Notes: generated from the sequence alone by a model not told the origin. 57,253 nt of DNA from Acidobacteriota bacterium (GCA_022340585.1 JAJDNS010000213.1:1-57253), one strand, 5' to 3'. Shown: positions 47,444 to 55,861, counted from the first letter of the stretch. Numbers and translations: made by a program.

Positions 47444-47566
47444 GGGGTCTGGCCCCGTTTGTTGCGCCGCCGCCCCCGTTGCGCCCGCGGTGCAATGAAT
47501 AGGGCCTGACCCCATTCCGTTGTTCCGCCTCCCTTCGCCACGCGCCGAGCTGGCCTGACCCCTTTC
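47444..47566. repeat. Cluster of GGGGTC-type inverted repeats between hpt and cdd
   Basis: Three related units: 47444-47465 (GGGGTCTGGCCCCGTTTGTT...), 47492-47513 in inverted orientation (ending GGGCCTGACCCC), and 47552-47566, again in the inverted orientation (GGCCTGACCCCTTT). The first two can pair over 22 nt with a few mismatches. Such GGGGTCAGGCC-like units often accompany REP-associated transposases in other genomes, but no transposase is here. They fill the 130-nt gap between two convergent genes. Confidence 0.6.
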
Positions 47567-47569
47567 GTT

Positions 47570-47995
47570 CTAGAGGCTCCGCTCGTCAAACGGATGCGGC
47601 AGCAGCTCCCGGAGCCTGAGCGTCCGCGACCGTCCCCCCAGCGTCCTCATGTGCACGGTGAGATTCCCGCAGAGCTCCCACAGGATCTGCCGGCACGGAC
47701 CACACGGAGGGGTGGGGCGGAGAGCGTCGGCCACGATGGCGATCGCGTCGAAGCCGCTGAGGCCCTCCGAGACGGCCTTGAAGACCGCCACTCTCTCCGC
47801 GCACATGGACAGCCCGAAGGACGCGTTCTCGATGTTGCAGCCGGTGACGATCTCCCCGGTGGCGATGCGGAGGGCCGCCCCCACCGCGAAGCGGGAGTGG
47901 GGGGCGCGGGCGTGCGCGCGAGCCGCGGTGGCGAGGCGAGCCAGCTCGGCGAGGGCGGTGGGGGAGGGGCGGCGTCTCGTGCGGGGGAGGGTCAT
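47570..47995 (-). CDS. cdd: Cytidine deaminase
   Basis: 141-aa zinc enzyme that turns cytidine or deoxycytidine into uridine or deoxyuridine. The zinc motifs CAE (in MCAERVAVF) and PCGPC (in TPPCGPCRQIL) and the substrate motif FAVGAAL...GCNIENASFG are intact. Length is normal for the homotetrameric type. Its ATG overlaps the stop of the purine nucleoside phosphorylase gene (ATGA), and it is the last gene of the salvage operon. Confidence 0.95.
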   Translation of the reverse strand: MTLPRTRRRPSPTALAELARLATAARAHARAPHSRFAVGAALRIATGEIVTGCNIENASFGLSMCAERVAVFKAVSEGLSGFDAIAIVADALRPTPPCGPCRQILWELCGNLTVHMRTLGGRSRTLRLRELLPHPFDERSL

Positions 47996-48822
47996 GGTGC
48001 CTTGGCCGCCTCGACGACGATGCGGGTGAGCACCTTCAGCAGCGTCGACTTCAGCCGCTCGGTCACCGCGAGGACGTCCCCGTGGTCGAGGGGCTCGTCG
48101 GAGACACCGGCGGCCCGGTTCGTCAGGCAGGAGAGGGCGAGCACGCGCAGGCCCATGTGTCGGGCGGCTATGACCTCGGGCACGGTGGACATTCCCACCG
48201 CGTCCGCCCCCAGTGTCCGAGCCATGCGGATCTCGGCCGGGGTCTCGTAGGACGGGCCGGGGACGGCGATGTAGACGCCCTCGTGGGCGGTGGCCCCGAC
48301 GCGGGAGCAGGCGGCGGCCGCCCGCTCCCGCAGGTCCCGGTCGTAGGCTGCCGACATGTCGGGGAAGCGGGGACCGAGCCGGGCCTGGTTCGGGCCGGTG
48401 AGGGGGTTGCCGAGGAGGTTGATGTGATCGCTCAGGAGCATGAGGTCGCCCGGCGCGAAGTCGGGGTTGATGGCCCCGGCGGCGTTGGTCAGGATCAGAA
48501 TGCGAGCTCCCAGGCGCCCGAGCACCCGCACCGGAAAGACGACGTCGTCGAGGGAGTAGCCTTCGTAGGCGTGGACGCGTCCCTTGAGGGCCGCGGTGGG
48601 CACTCCCGCCACCCGCCCGACCACGAGGGCGCCGCTGTGGCCGGGGACGGTGGGGGCGGGGAAGTGGGGGATCTCGCCGAAGGGGACGACCACGGGATCC
48701 TCGAGGCTGTCGGCAAAGGCCCCGAGGCCCGAGCCCGCCACCACCCCGATGGTCGGGCGGACAGTGGTGCGGCCGCGGACGGCTGCCGCCGCTTCGTCGA
48801 GACGGGCCAGGAGGTCGCTCAC
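47992..48822 (-). CDS. Purine nucleoside phosphorylase (trimeric class)
   Basis: 276-aa phosphorylase that splits inosine or guanosine into base and ribose-1-phosphate. The motifs GVVAGSGLGAFAD, FPAPTVPGHSG, GRVHAYEGY, ILTNAAGAIN and VGMSTVPEVI place it in the trimeric (PunA/PNP) class rather than the hexameric DeoD class. The start is GTG at 48822 and overlaps the stop of the CNT gene (GTGA). It feeds bases to Hpt. Confidence 0.95.
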   Translation of the reverse strand: MSDLLARLDEAAAAVRGRTTVRPTIGVVAGSGLGAFADSLEDPVVVPFGEIPHFPAPTVPGHSGALVVGRVAGVPTAALKGRVHAYEGYSLDDVVFPVRVLGRLGARILILTNAAGAINPDFAPGDLMLLSDHINLLGNPLTGPNQARLGPRFPDMSAAYDRDLRERAAAACSRVGATAHEGVYIAVPGPSYETPAEIRMARTLGADAVGMSTVPEVIAARHMGLRVLALSCLTNRAAGVSDEPLDHGDVLAVTERLKSTLLKVLTRIVVEAAKAP

Positions 48823-50198
48823 AGGATCATCCCCGCCAGCGTGGCCGACATGAAGGCGGCCAGGTTGCCGGCGATCATGGCCCGGATCCCGAATCGGGCG
48901 AGGTCGCTCCGGCGGGAGGGGGCGAGGCCGCCGATGCCGCCGATCTGGATGCCGATGCTCGCGAAGTTGGCGAATCCCAGGAGGGCGTAGGCGGTGATGA
49001 CCAGCGATCGTGGGGACAGGCTGACCGCCCCGGCGGTCACGTCGGCGCCGAACCGGGCATAGGCCACGAACTCGGTGAGGACCACCTTCAGGCCGATCAG
49101 GCCGCCGACGTAGCCCGTCTCCCCCCAGGGAACGCCCATGACCCAGGCCAGGGGTCTGAGGAGCGTCCCGAAGATGGTCTGGAGGTTGAGGCCCTCGAGG
49201 CCGACGAGGCCCCCGGCCCAGCCGATGAAGAAGTTGACCAGGGCGATGAGGGCGATGAAGGCCATGAGCATGCCCCCGACGTTGAGGGCGAGCTGGACGC
49301 CGGTGGCCGCCCCGCCGGCCGCCGCCTCCACCACGTTGGCGTCGGTCTTCTCGACGACCACGTGCGTGGCGTCGCGGGAGACCGGGGTCTCGGTCTCGGG
49401 GCGGATGATTTTCGAGAGGAGCAGCCCGGCCGGGGCGTTCATCACGCTGGCCGCCATGAGGTGGCCGGCGATGTCGGGGAAGAAGCCCTGCAGCATCGCG
49501 ACGTAGGCGGCGAAGACGCCCCCCGCCACCGTGGCGAACCCGCCGGTCATGACCGTGAACAGCTCCGACTGGGTCAGCTTCTCCACGAAGGGCTTGATGA
49601 GCAGCGGAGCCTCGGTCTGTCCGATGAAGATGTTGCCGCTGGCGGAGAGGGTCTCGGCTCCCGAGGTCCGCAGGGTGCGCTGCATCAGCCAGGCGATGCC
49701 CTTGACCACGAGCTGCATGATCCCCAGGTAGTAGAGGACGGTCATCAACGCGGAGAAGAAGATGATCGTCGGGAGCACGAAGAACGCAAAGCTGGAGGTG
49801 GTCTGGGCCACGTAGCCCGCGGTCGTGTCCAACGCATCGGCGGCCCCGGGCACGCCCACGGGCACCGTGTCGTTGACCAGGTTCCCGAAGATGAACCGGG
49901 CCCCCTCCCGGCTGAACGTCAGCAGCCCCTGGAAGACGTTGCCCACCCTCTCGAAGAGCCACCGCCCGGGTGTCGACTTGAGCACGAGAAGGCCGAAGCC
50001 GGCTTGAAGGAGGATGCCCATTCCCACGAGCCGCCAGGGCACGCGCCGGCGGTCGTAGCTCAGGAGCCAGGCCAGGAAGAGGATGGTGGCGAGGCCCAGG
50101 AGGCCGGTGGCCCTCTGGGCGAGGCTCAGGTCCAGCCCCCCGCGGCGCATGCCCTCGAGGGATTGGGTGGCGGCACTGAGGAGGATCAGGGTGGGCAT
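48819..50198 (-). CDS. Concentrative nucleoside transporter (CNT/NupC family)
   Basis: 459-aa inner-membrane carrier with about ten or more helices. The signature GNIFIGQTEAPLLIKPF and the gating region AASVMNAPAGLLLSKII are typical of CNT proteins, which take up nucleosides with sodium or protons. The last helices end in FASIGIQIGGIGGLAP. It is placed between deoA and the PNP gene, with an 18-nt gap (AAAGGAAG before its ATG) and a 4-nt overlap. Uptake and first breakdown are therefore made together. Confidence 0.94.
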   Translation of the reverse strand: MPTLILLSAATQSLEGMRRGGLDLSLAQRATGLLGLATILFLAWLLSYDRRRVPWRLVGMGILLQAGFGLLVLKSTPGRWLFERVGNVFQGLLTFSREGARFIFGNLVNDTVPVGVPGAADALDTTAGYVAQTTSSFAFFVLPTIIFFSALMTVLYYLGIMQLVVKGIAWLMQRTLRTSGAETLSASGNIFIGQTEAPLLIKPFVEKLTQSELFTVMTGGFATVAGGVFAAYVAMLQGFFPDIAGHLMAASVMNAPAGLLLSKIIRPETETPVSRDATHVVVEKTDANVVEAAAGGAATGVQLALNVGGMLMAFIALIALVNFFIGWAGGLVGLEGLNLQTIFGTLLRPLAWVMGVPWGETGYVGGLIGLKVVLTEFVAYARFGADVTAGAVSLSPRSLVITAYALLGFANFASIGIQIGGIGGLAPSRRSDLARFGIRAMIAGNLAAFMSATLAGMIL

Positions 50199-50216
50199 CG
50201 GCTTCCTTTCATGGCG

Positions 50217-51518
50217 TCAGGCCAGGCGGTCGAGGACCAGCTGTCCCGTGGCCATGGCCTCGGGGCCGACCTCGATGGACGCCCGCAGTCCGGCCAGGGC
50301 CTTCTCGAGTCGCGGGGACGTCCCGGCGTGAACGGTCACGATGGGCTCGTTCATGGAGACGGGGTCTCCAACCTTCTTGTGAAAGACGAAGCCCACGGTG
50401 GGGTCGATGGTGCCGTCGACGGTCTCGCGACCCGCGCCGAGGAGCATGGCGGCGTGGCCGATGGCGCGGGCCCCGAGCCGCCTGACCCGGCCGTCGCGAT
50501 CGGCCCGGACGACGACGGTGCCGGAGGCCCGGGGCAGAAGCGTGGGATCGTCGCAGACCCGGGGGTCACCACCCTGGAGCTCGATGACCTCCCGGAGCTT
50601 CTGCAGGCCCGCTCCGGAGACGAGAGCCCCGCGCACCCGGCCCCGGGCCACGTCGAGGCCGATGCCCGCCGACAGGTGCACCATCCGGGCCGCGAGCTCG
50701 ATTGACAGGGACTCGAGGTCCCGGGGCCCACGTCCCTTGAGCGTCTCGATGCTCTCGGCGACCTCGAGGGCATTGCCGACCGTTCGACCGAGGGGCTGCT
50801 CCATCGCCGTCACCAGGGCCTCGACCTTCCGGCCCATCTCCCGGCCGATGGCGATCATGGCCCGGGCCAGCTCCCTCGATTGCTCGAGGGTCCCCAGGAA
50901 CGCTCCGTCGCCCGACTTGACGTCCAGGACGAGGGCGTCGATGCCCTCGGCCATCTTCTTGCTCATGATCGAGGCGGCGATGAGGGGGAGGCTCTCCACG
51001 GTGGCGGTGACGTCGCGCAGGGCGTAGAGCCTGTGGTCGGCGGGGGCGATCTCGGGTGTCGGGCCGATGAGAGCGAGGCCGCATCGTGCGAGGACGGAGC
51101 GGAACTCGTCCAGGCCGAGGCGGGTGCGGAAGCCGGGAATGGACTCCAGCTTGTCCAGGGTGCCCCCGGTGTGCCCGAGCCCGCGGCCGGAGATCATGGG
51201 CACGAAGACCCCGCAGGCGGCGGCGAGGGGGGCGAGGATCAGGCTCGTCTTGTCCCCGACGCCCCCGGTGGAGTGCTTGTCGGCCCGGGGGCCGGGAAGG
51301 TCGGAGAGGTCGAGAACCTGCCCCGAGCGCATCATCGACTCGGTCAGGGCCGACAGCTCCACCGGGGTCATACCACGGAAGTACACGGCCATGGCCAGCG
51401 CCGAGGCCTGGTAGTCCGGGATCCGCCCGCGAGCGTAGCCCTGGACGAAGAAGTCGATCTCCTCCCGGGTGAGCTCGCCGCCGTCCCGCTTGCGCTGGAT
51501 CAGGTCGACGGCGCGCAC
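50217..51518 (-). CDS. deoA: Thymidine/pyrimidine-nucleoside phosphorylase
   Basis: 433-aa enzyme that converts thymidine, deoxyuridine or uridine to base and (deoxy)ribose-1-phosphate. The phosphate site KHSTGGVGDKTSL and SGRGLGHTGGTLDKLES are complete, and the N-terminal helices and C-terminal PYNP domain are of normal length. The start is GTG at 51518, three nucleotides after the stop of the zinc-ribbon gene. Deoxyribose-1-phosphate would need a phosphopentomutase, which is not in the window, before DeoC can act. Confidence 0.95.
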   Translation of the reverse strand: MRAVDLIQRKRDGGELTREEIDFFVQGYARGRIPDYQASALAMAVYFRGMTPVELSALTESMMRSGQVLDLSDLPGPRADKHSTGGVGDKTSLILAPLAAACGVFVPMISGRGLGHTGGTLDKLESIPGFRTRLGLDEFRSVLARCGLALIGPTPEIAPADHRLYALRDVTATVESLPLIAASIMSKKMAEGIDALVLDVKSGDGAFLGTLEQSRELARAMIAIGREMGRKVEALVTAMEQPLGRTVGNALEVAESIETLKGRGPRDLESLSIELAARMVHLSAGIGLDVARGRVRGALVSGAGLQKLREVIELQGGDPRVCDDPTLLPRASGTVVVRADRDGRVRRLGARAIGHAAMLLGAGRETVDGTIDPTVGFVFHKKVGDPVSMNEPIVTVHAGTSPRLEKALAGLRASIEVGPEAMATGQLVLDRLA

Positions 51519-51521
51519 CCG

Positions 51522-51851
51522 TCAGTCCTTCTTCTGCCCCTTGATCCTCTCGACCTCGGCCCAGAGGTCCCGCCTCTTGCGAGCGGGAGCGGACGGTGCG
51601 GGGGGCGGGTCCGGTGGCTTCGGCATCGAGGCCATGACCTGCTCGAGAAGCGTCTTCTTCTCACGCTCCTTCGACTTCCGCCTGGTCGGCACCTGGGCGT
51701 GGCGGTAGTCGTGGGTGTTGTGACAGGTGCGGCACGTCACCTTGGCGGGCTGGTCGTTGTAGAGGCTGGTCACGTCGTGGTTCAGCAGCAGACGGCAGCG
51801 GGGACAGTAGTCGTCGATCTCGTCGCCGAGTCTGGGTACACGATCCGACAT
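51522..51851 (-). CDS. Small zinc-ribbon protein of unknown function
   Basis: 109-aa protein with a four-Cys zinc ribbon (C16-x2-C19 and C40-x2-C43), a basic middle (TRRKSKEREKK), a Pro-rich stretch and a charged tail. Similar ribbon proteins of about this size occur in Deltaproteobacteria and relatives without known role. It is the first gene of the salvage operon, 3 nt before deoA. It could bind nucleic acid or regulate the operon, but this is a guess. It is divergent from the WYL regulator gene. Confidence 0.75.
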   Translation of the reverse strand: MSDRVPRLGDEIDDYCPRCRLLLNHDVTSLYNDQPAKVTCRTCHNTHDYRHAQVPTRRKSKEREKKTLLEQVMASMPKPPDPPPAPSAPARKRRDLWAEVERIKGQKKD

Positions 51852-51909
51852 CGGATCCTCCGGCCAGGTGGGTCAGCGGGAGTATAGCGCAGGGGAGGCG
51901 GCGGTGGGC

Positions 51910-51915
51910 TAGAAT
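51910..51915 (+). promoter_or_regulatory. -10-like TAGAAT before the WYL regulator
   Basis: TAGAAT ends 22 nt before the ATG at 51938; the leader carries GCGAGGAGC, a ribosome site. No clear -35 box. Confidence 0.4.
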
Positions 51916-51937
51916 CGCCGGGCGAGGAGCGAACCGG

Positions 51938-52927
51938 ATGCGCAACGCCGAGGTCATCCGTCAGTGGAAGATCCTGAAGACCATCGAGGCGGGCCGGTGG
52001 ACGAGCGCGCCCGCCCTGGCCCGGGAGCACGGGGTCACCGAGCGCACCATCCGCCGTGACCTCGAGGCGCTCCAGGAGGCGGGCTTCCCCCTCTACGACG
52101 ACCGTAGGGACGGGAAGAAGGTCTGGCGGCTCATCGAGGGCTACCAGCAGCGACTGAGCCAGAGCTTCACCCTGTCCGAGCTGGCGGCTCTCTTCTTCAG
52201 CCGGAACATGCTGTCCTTCCTCGGGGGGGCACCCTTTGCCCAGGACCTGGAGTCCGCCTTTGCGAAGATCAGCGAGGCCCTGCCCCGGCGGAGCCTGCCC
52301 TATCTCGAGCGCATCCAGGAGCTCTTCTCGGCGCGTCCCGATCCCTGGAAGGACTACTCGCGCAAGCAAGACGTCATCGCCGGCCTGATCGACGGCATCC
52401 TCCACCAGAGGCAGATCCGGATCGCGTACTACTCCTTCCACTCCAAGCGCACGAAGGACTACACCGTCGATCCCTACCGCCTCGTCTACTACCGGGGAGG
52501 GCTGTACCTCTACGCGAGGGCTCACGACTACGGGGAGATCCGGACCTTCGCGGTGGAGCGCGTTCAGGAGATGGAGATCCTCGACGAGGGGTTCGAGATC
52601 CCCGCCGACTTCAACCCCTCCGAGTATGCTCGCTCGGCCTTCGGCATCGCCGGGGGCGAGGCCCAGACCGTGGAGCTCCTGTTCCGACCCTCGATGGCCA
52701 GCTACATCCGTGAGCGCGTGTGGCACGAGAGCCAGCACCTCGACGAGGAGGACGACGGCTCGGTCCGCCTGACCATGGAGGTGGCCCTCGGATTCGAGCT
52801 CAAGGCCTGGGTCAAGGGCTTCCTCCCCGACGTGCAGGTCGTGCGACCCGCCGCCCTGCGAGAGGAGATCGGCCGCGAGCTCGCCGAGGCCCAGTCCGGC
52901 TTCGCCCCACCGGGGCGCGCGGGGTAG
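51938..52927 (+). CDS. WYL-domain transcriptional regulator
   Basis: 329-aa DNA-binding protein. An N-terminal winged helix (about 1-60; ALAREHGVTERTIRRDLEAL) is followed by a WYL domain (about 145-225; IRIAYYSFHSKRTKDYTVDPYRL in part, and YARAHDYGEIRTFAVERV) and a C-terminal WCX-type extension. WYL proteins sense nucleic acid or small ligands and control stress or nucleotide-related genes. It is divergent from the salvage operon, 86 nt away, which makes it the best local candidate for an operon regulator; this is inference from position. Confidence 0.9.
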   Translation: MRNAEVIRQWKILKTIEAGRWTSAPALAREHGVTERTIRRDLEALQEAGFPLYDDRRDGKKVWRLIEGYQQRLSQSFTLSELAALFFSRNMLSFLGGAPFAQDLESAFAKISEALPRRSLPYLERIQELFSARPDPWKDYSRKQDVIAGLIDGILHQRQIRIAYYSFHSKRTKDYTVDPYRLVYYRGGLYLYARAHDYGEIRTFAVERVQEMEILDEGFEIPADFNPSEYARSAFGIAGGEAQTVELLFRPSMASYIRERVWHESQHLDEEDDGSVRLTMEVALGFELKAWVKGFLPDVQVVRPAALREEIGRELAEAQSGFAPPGRAG

Positions 52928-52944
52928 CGGTGCTCGAAGGACGC

Positions 52945-52950
52945 TAGAAT
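52945..52950 (+). promoter_or_regulatory. -10-like TAGAAT before queF
   Basis: TAGAAT ends 10 nt before the preferred queF ATG (52961), and its last two bases begin another in-frame ATG (52949). The mRNA would be near-leaderless. No ribosome site or good -35 box is seen. Confidence 0.4.
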
Positions 52951-52960
52951 GGGCCGCGGC

Positions 52961-53323
52961 ATGGCCGAACTCGAGAGCTTCTCCAACCCCCACCCGGGCC
53001 GGGACTACACGATCGAGCACACCTGTCACGAGTTCACGTCGGTCTGCCCGAAGACCGGGCAGCCCGACTTCGGGACGATTCGGATCGTGTACGTCCCGGC
53101 GCGGCTGTGCGTCGAGCTGAAGAGCCTGAAGCTCTACCTGCAGGCCTTCCGCGACCAGGGGATCTTCTACGAGGACGTCGTCAACGTCATCCTGGATGAC
53201 CTGGTTCGGGCCACCAGGCCTCGCACCATGACGGTGGAGGGCCGCTTCAGCGTCCGGGGGGGCATCTCCAGTGTCGTGACCGCCAGCCACACCTCCGGGC
53301 CGGCTCGCGGGAGGAAGAGGTGA
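52961..53323 (+). CDS. queF: NADPH-dependent 7-cyano-7-deazaguanine reductase
   Basis: 120-aa type I (unimodular) QueF, which reduces preQ0 to preQ1 in queuosine synthesis. The catalytic Cys is C29 in [13 protein letters not shown], and the family motif [14 protein letters not shown] follows. It ends at [11 protein letters not shown] with a basic tail. Two in-frame ATGs exist (52949 and 52961); the second is chosen because it follows the TAGAAT box at a normal distance. Its stop overlaps the GTG start of the proline dehydrogenase (GTGA), an unusual partner. Confidence 0.93.
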   Translation: MAELESFSNPHPGRDYTIEHTCHEFTSVCPKTGQPDFGTIRIVYVPARLCVELKSLKLYLQAFRDQGIFYEDVVNVILDDLVRATRPRTMTVEGRFSVRGGISSVVTASHTSGPARGRKR

Positions 53324-54165
53324 AGGCCTTCACGTTCCTGGCCCGGCGATTCGTGGCCGGCGAGGGCCCCCAGGACGCCGTCAGGGTGGGGGAGCATCTC
53401 CAGCGTCGAGGCATCCGGGCGACCTTCGACAAGCTCGGGGAGGACGTGACCAGCCCCGAGGCCGCGAAGCGGGCCGCCGAGGCGGCGAAGGAGCTTCTGC
53501 GGCTCATTCCGCCCGACATCGAGCGGAACGTCTCGATCAAGATGTCCTCGATGGGGCAGGGGATCTCCCGCGACCTCTGCCTCGAGCAGACGGCGTCGAT
53601 CCTCGACGTGGCCACGGAGGTCGGCGGCTTCGTGCGCCTCGACATGGAGGGGTCGAGCCTGACCCGGGACACCATCGAGGTGTTTCACGAGCTGAGGAAG
53701 CGCTACGACAACGTGGGCATCGTGCTCCAGGCCTACCTCCACCGGACTCTCGACGACGTCCGGGAGGCGATCGCGCGAGGCGACCGCGTGCGCCTGTGCA
53801 AGGGGGCCTATCGCGAGCCCCCGGAGGTGGCCCTCCAGGACATGCCCGAGATCCGCCGCAACTTCGAGGCCGCGGCCCATCTCCTCCTGGCGAAGGGTCA
53901 CCTTCCGGCCATCGCCACCCACGACGAGAAGCTCATCCGCAGCACCATCGACCACGTTCGGGAGAAGGGGATCGAGGCCTCCCGGTTCGAGTTCCAGATG
54001 CTCTACGGGCTCCGTCCGAGGCGGTGGACCTCCCTCGTGGCCGAGGGGTTCAACGTGCGTGTCTACGTGCCCTACGGGACTCACTGGTTCCCGTACTTCT
54101 ACCGGCGGCTGCGGGAACGCAAGGAGAACGTGCTCTTCGTGCTGAAGAGCCTCCTGGGGGGCTGA
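53320..54165 (+). CDS. Proline dehydrogenase (monofunctional)
   Basis: 281-aa FAD enzyme of the PRODH barrel family that oxidises proline to pyrroline-5-carboxylate. The landmarks [37 protein letters not shown] and [13 protein letters not shown], and the C-terminal [18 protein letters not shown] are all family-specific. Length fits the monofunctional form; no P5C dehydrogenase is near. The start is GTG at 53320 overlapping the queF stop, so translation is coupled. A bidirectional terminator follows. Confidence 0.93.
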   Translation: MKAFTFLARRFVAGEGPQDAVRVGEHLQRRGIRATFDKLGEDVTSPEAAKRAAEAAKELLRLIPPDIERNVSIKMSSMGQGISRDLCLEQTASILDVATEVGGFVRLDMEGSSLTRDTIEVFHELRKRYDNVGIVLQAYLHRTLDDVREAIARGDRVRLCKGAYREPPEVALQDMPEIRRNFEAAAHLLLAKGHLPAIATHDEKLIRSTIDHVREKGIEASRFEFQMLYGLRPRRWTSLVAEGFNVRVYVPYGTHWFPYFYRRLRERKENVLFVLKSLLGG

Positions 54166-54214
54166 CCGCGGTCGGCCGGTGTGGACGGCGACCCCGGCAG
54201 GCCCGAACGCACGA

Positions 54215-54238
54215 AGGGGGCGCCCAGAGGCGCCCCCT
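54215..54238. terminator. Bidirectional terminator between proline dehydrogenase and histone-like gene
   Basis: Perfect 10-bp stem (AGGGGGCGCC / GGCGCCCCCT) with a CAGA loop, between two convergent genes and 33 nt from the minus-strand stop. Neither side has a long T-run. Confidence 0.65.
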
Positions 54239-54270
54239 GGCCGTGTCGCGATTGGGTTCGGCTCGGACGG

Positions 54271-54894
54271 CTACTTCTTCTTGGCCGCCTTCTTCCTGGT
54301 GGTCTTCTTCTTTGAGGTCTTCCGGCGCGCCAGCTTCTTCTTCACGACCCTCTTGGCGACCCTCTTGGCGACCTTGCGTTTCACCGACTTCTTGGCGGCC
54401 TTCTTCTTCTTCGCCTTCTTCCTGGTGGCCTTCTTCGGGGCCTTCTTCTTCAGGACCTTCCTGGCGACCTTCTTGACGACCCGTCGCTTGAGCTTCTTGC
54501 CGACCTTCGTCTTCTTCTTGACCGCCTTCTTCAAGGCCTTGGCCTTCTTCTTGGCGGCCTTCTTCGTCTTCCTGGCGGCCTTCTTTGGGGCCTTGGCGTC
54601 CTTCCTGGCCGCGGCGACAGCCGCCGCTATCCCTTTCTTGATCGCCCGTTTTTCCCTGGCCACCTTGCTGCTCAGATCCTCGACGGCTTGCTTGACCTTG
54701 TCGGCGGCGTCATCGTAGGTCTCTCCCGCGGCCTCGGTGGCGTCCGCAACCTCGTTCTTGATGAACGCGGCGGCAGAGGTCCAGGCCTCCCGGGCTTCCT
54801 TCAACGGATCGGGCTCGGCCGGCTTCTCGGTCTCACGCTCAGAGTCAGGAACGTCTCCCGGCTTCGGCGAACCCCAAGGCGAATCGTCAGACAT
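54271..54894 (-). CDS. Histone H1-like lysine-rich protein
   Basis: 207-aa protein. The first third is acidic and helical (about 1-85; KEAREAWTSAAAFIKNEVAD), the rest (about 88-207) is almost only Lys, Ala and Arg with KKA/KKK repeats, as in bacterial histone H1-like proteins (Hc1/AlgP type). It should bind DNA or RNA unspecifically and help to compact the nucleoid. The ATG is followed by a normal acidic start; GGAGG lies just before it. A promoter-like TTGACG-18-GAAACT lies 90 nt upstream. Repetitive lysine codons make this part of the window AG-rich on the minus strand. Confidence 0.88.
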   Translation of the reverse strand: MSDDSPWGSPKPGDVPDSERETEKPAEPDPLKEAREAWTSAAAFIKNEVADATEAAGETYDDAADKVKQAVEDLSSKVAREKRAIKKGIAAAVAAARKDAKAPKKAARKTKKAAKKKAKALKKAVKKKTKVGKKLKRRVVKKVARKVLKKKAPKKATRKKAKKKKAAKKSVKRKVAKRVAKRVVKKKLARRKTSKKKTTRKKAAKKK

Positions 54895-54984
54895 GCATCT
54901 CCCTCCAGCAGACTGGATTCGGTGCCGGCTCGCCCTCGAGCCAAGCCCCGGTTACGTGTGACAAGCGCGACTGTGACGTTGCGG

Positions 54985-55014
54985 AGTTTCCTCCGGCCGC
55001 CCCGTGTGCGTCAA
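54985..55014 (-). promoter_or_regulatory. Promoter-like TTGACG-18-GAAACT for the histone-like gene
   Basis: TTGACG (55014-55009) and GAAACT (54990-54985) on the minus strand with 18 nt between. The -10 box is poor but resembles the GAGACT and AAAACT boxes seen near 8.1 and 32.1 kb. Confidence 0.35.
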
Positions 55015-55112
55015 GGGAAAATGGGCGACTCTTGGCAGGCGGGGCTCCTGGTTGCCACACCCTCCCCGTGCGCAGGCGCGGGCCGGCGCAGCTTCACGGG
55101 CGGTGCGGACCC

Positions 55113-55310
55113 TCAGTTGAGCTCCAGGTCGGTGGGGAGGTCGGCCAGGACCCCACAGTCGTCGCACAGGGTGTAGCCCCGGCCGAAGTCCGGCCCGAGC
55201 TGGATGGGGTGCAGGTCCTCAGAGATCACACGTCCGCCTCGGCTGACGGAGAGCACGGGCGAGCCGCAAAGGGGACATTCCGCTTTTACGGCGGCGAAGA
55301 TGGCGCCCAT
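55113..55310 (-). CDS. 65-aa zinc-ribbon protein
   Basis: 65-aa protein with two CxxC knuckles (C12-x2-C15 and C49-x2-C52), spaced as in small zinc ribbons. The start at 55310 has a strong site (AAAGGAGG, 6 nt). The end is acidic (CGVLADLPTDLELN). It reads MGAIFAAVKAECPLCGSPVL at the N-terminus and is otherwise unlike families I know. The gene stands alone between the histone-like gene and the initiator tRNA. The frame is open further upstream, but that part overlaps the tRNA and is not coding. Confidence 0.75.
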   Translation of the reverse strand: MGAIFAAVKAECPLCGSPVLSVSRGGRVISEDLHPIQLGPDFGRGYTLCDDCGVLADLPTDLELN

Positions 55311-55462
55311 GACGTCCTCCTTTCCGAGGTCCGCTCCGCTGGCCCTCACTGGCTTGGACGGGGAAGGGGGGGGAAAGGTTTCCCGGGAGGGTAGCCCCGG
55401 ACGTGTTTTTTCCAGCTCTAACACTCTGTGTCCGAGGACCTTGCGCCGGGGACCAGCTTTCG

Positions 55463-55491
55463 TTGACACTGGGTGGACGGGTTGATAGACT
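55463..55491 (+). promoter_or_regulatory. Sigma-70 promoter for initiator tRNA
   Basis: Perfect TTGACA (55463-55468) and TAGACT (55486-55491) with a 17-nt spacer, the best promoter in the window. Transcription would start near 55498, 13 nt before the tRNA. Confidence 0.75.
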
Positions 55492-55510
55492 CCAGGTGAC
55501 GTTGATTTGA

Positions 55511-55587
<77 letters not shown>

Positions 55588-55602
55588 GCACTCATTCCCA
55601 CG

Positions 55603-55630
55603 ATGGCCCCGAGAGGGGCCATTCGCGTTT
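55603..55630 (+). terminator. Terminator after the initiator tRNA
   Basis: Perfect 8-bp stem (ATGGCCCC / GGGGCCAT) with a GAGA tetraloop, followed by TCGCGTTT. It begins 16 nt after the CCA end. Confidence 0.75.
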
Positions 55631-55711
55631 CTGGCCCCCCATCTAACAAACCGGCCGGGGGCCCCCGGATCGGGGCCTGCCCTGGCCCCCTCCGCCTGTA
55701 TCCTCGCGGGC

Positions 55712-55828
55712 GTGATCAGCGACGAGGAGGCCGCGAAGATCCGCCAGAAGGTCGACGAGGGCTGGCGGGTGCCGGTGCTCCTGACCCGCAGCCAACGCGC
55801 TCTGGTGTTCCGCCCGAAGCGGTTGTAG
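55712..55828 (+). CDS. 38-aa small protein, unknown
   Basis: A small ORF starting with GTG (MISDEEAAKIRQKVDEGWRV as first residues, then PVLLTRSQRALVFRPKRL). The composition is protein-like: acidic helix first, basic end. A TATCCT box ends 7 nt before the GTG, so a leaderless mRNA is possible; there is no ribosome site. It ends 33 nt before the kinase gene. No family is recognised. It could be a chance ORF, given the high GC content. Confidence 0.4.
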   Translation: MISDEEAAKIRQKVDEGWRVPVLLTRSQRALVFRPKRL

Positions 55829-55861
55829 TCTCTCCCCGGTTGGCACCCAGGAGGCGGCTGC

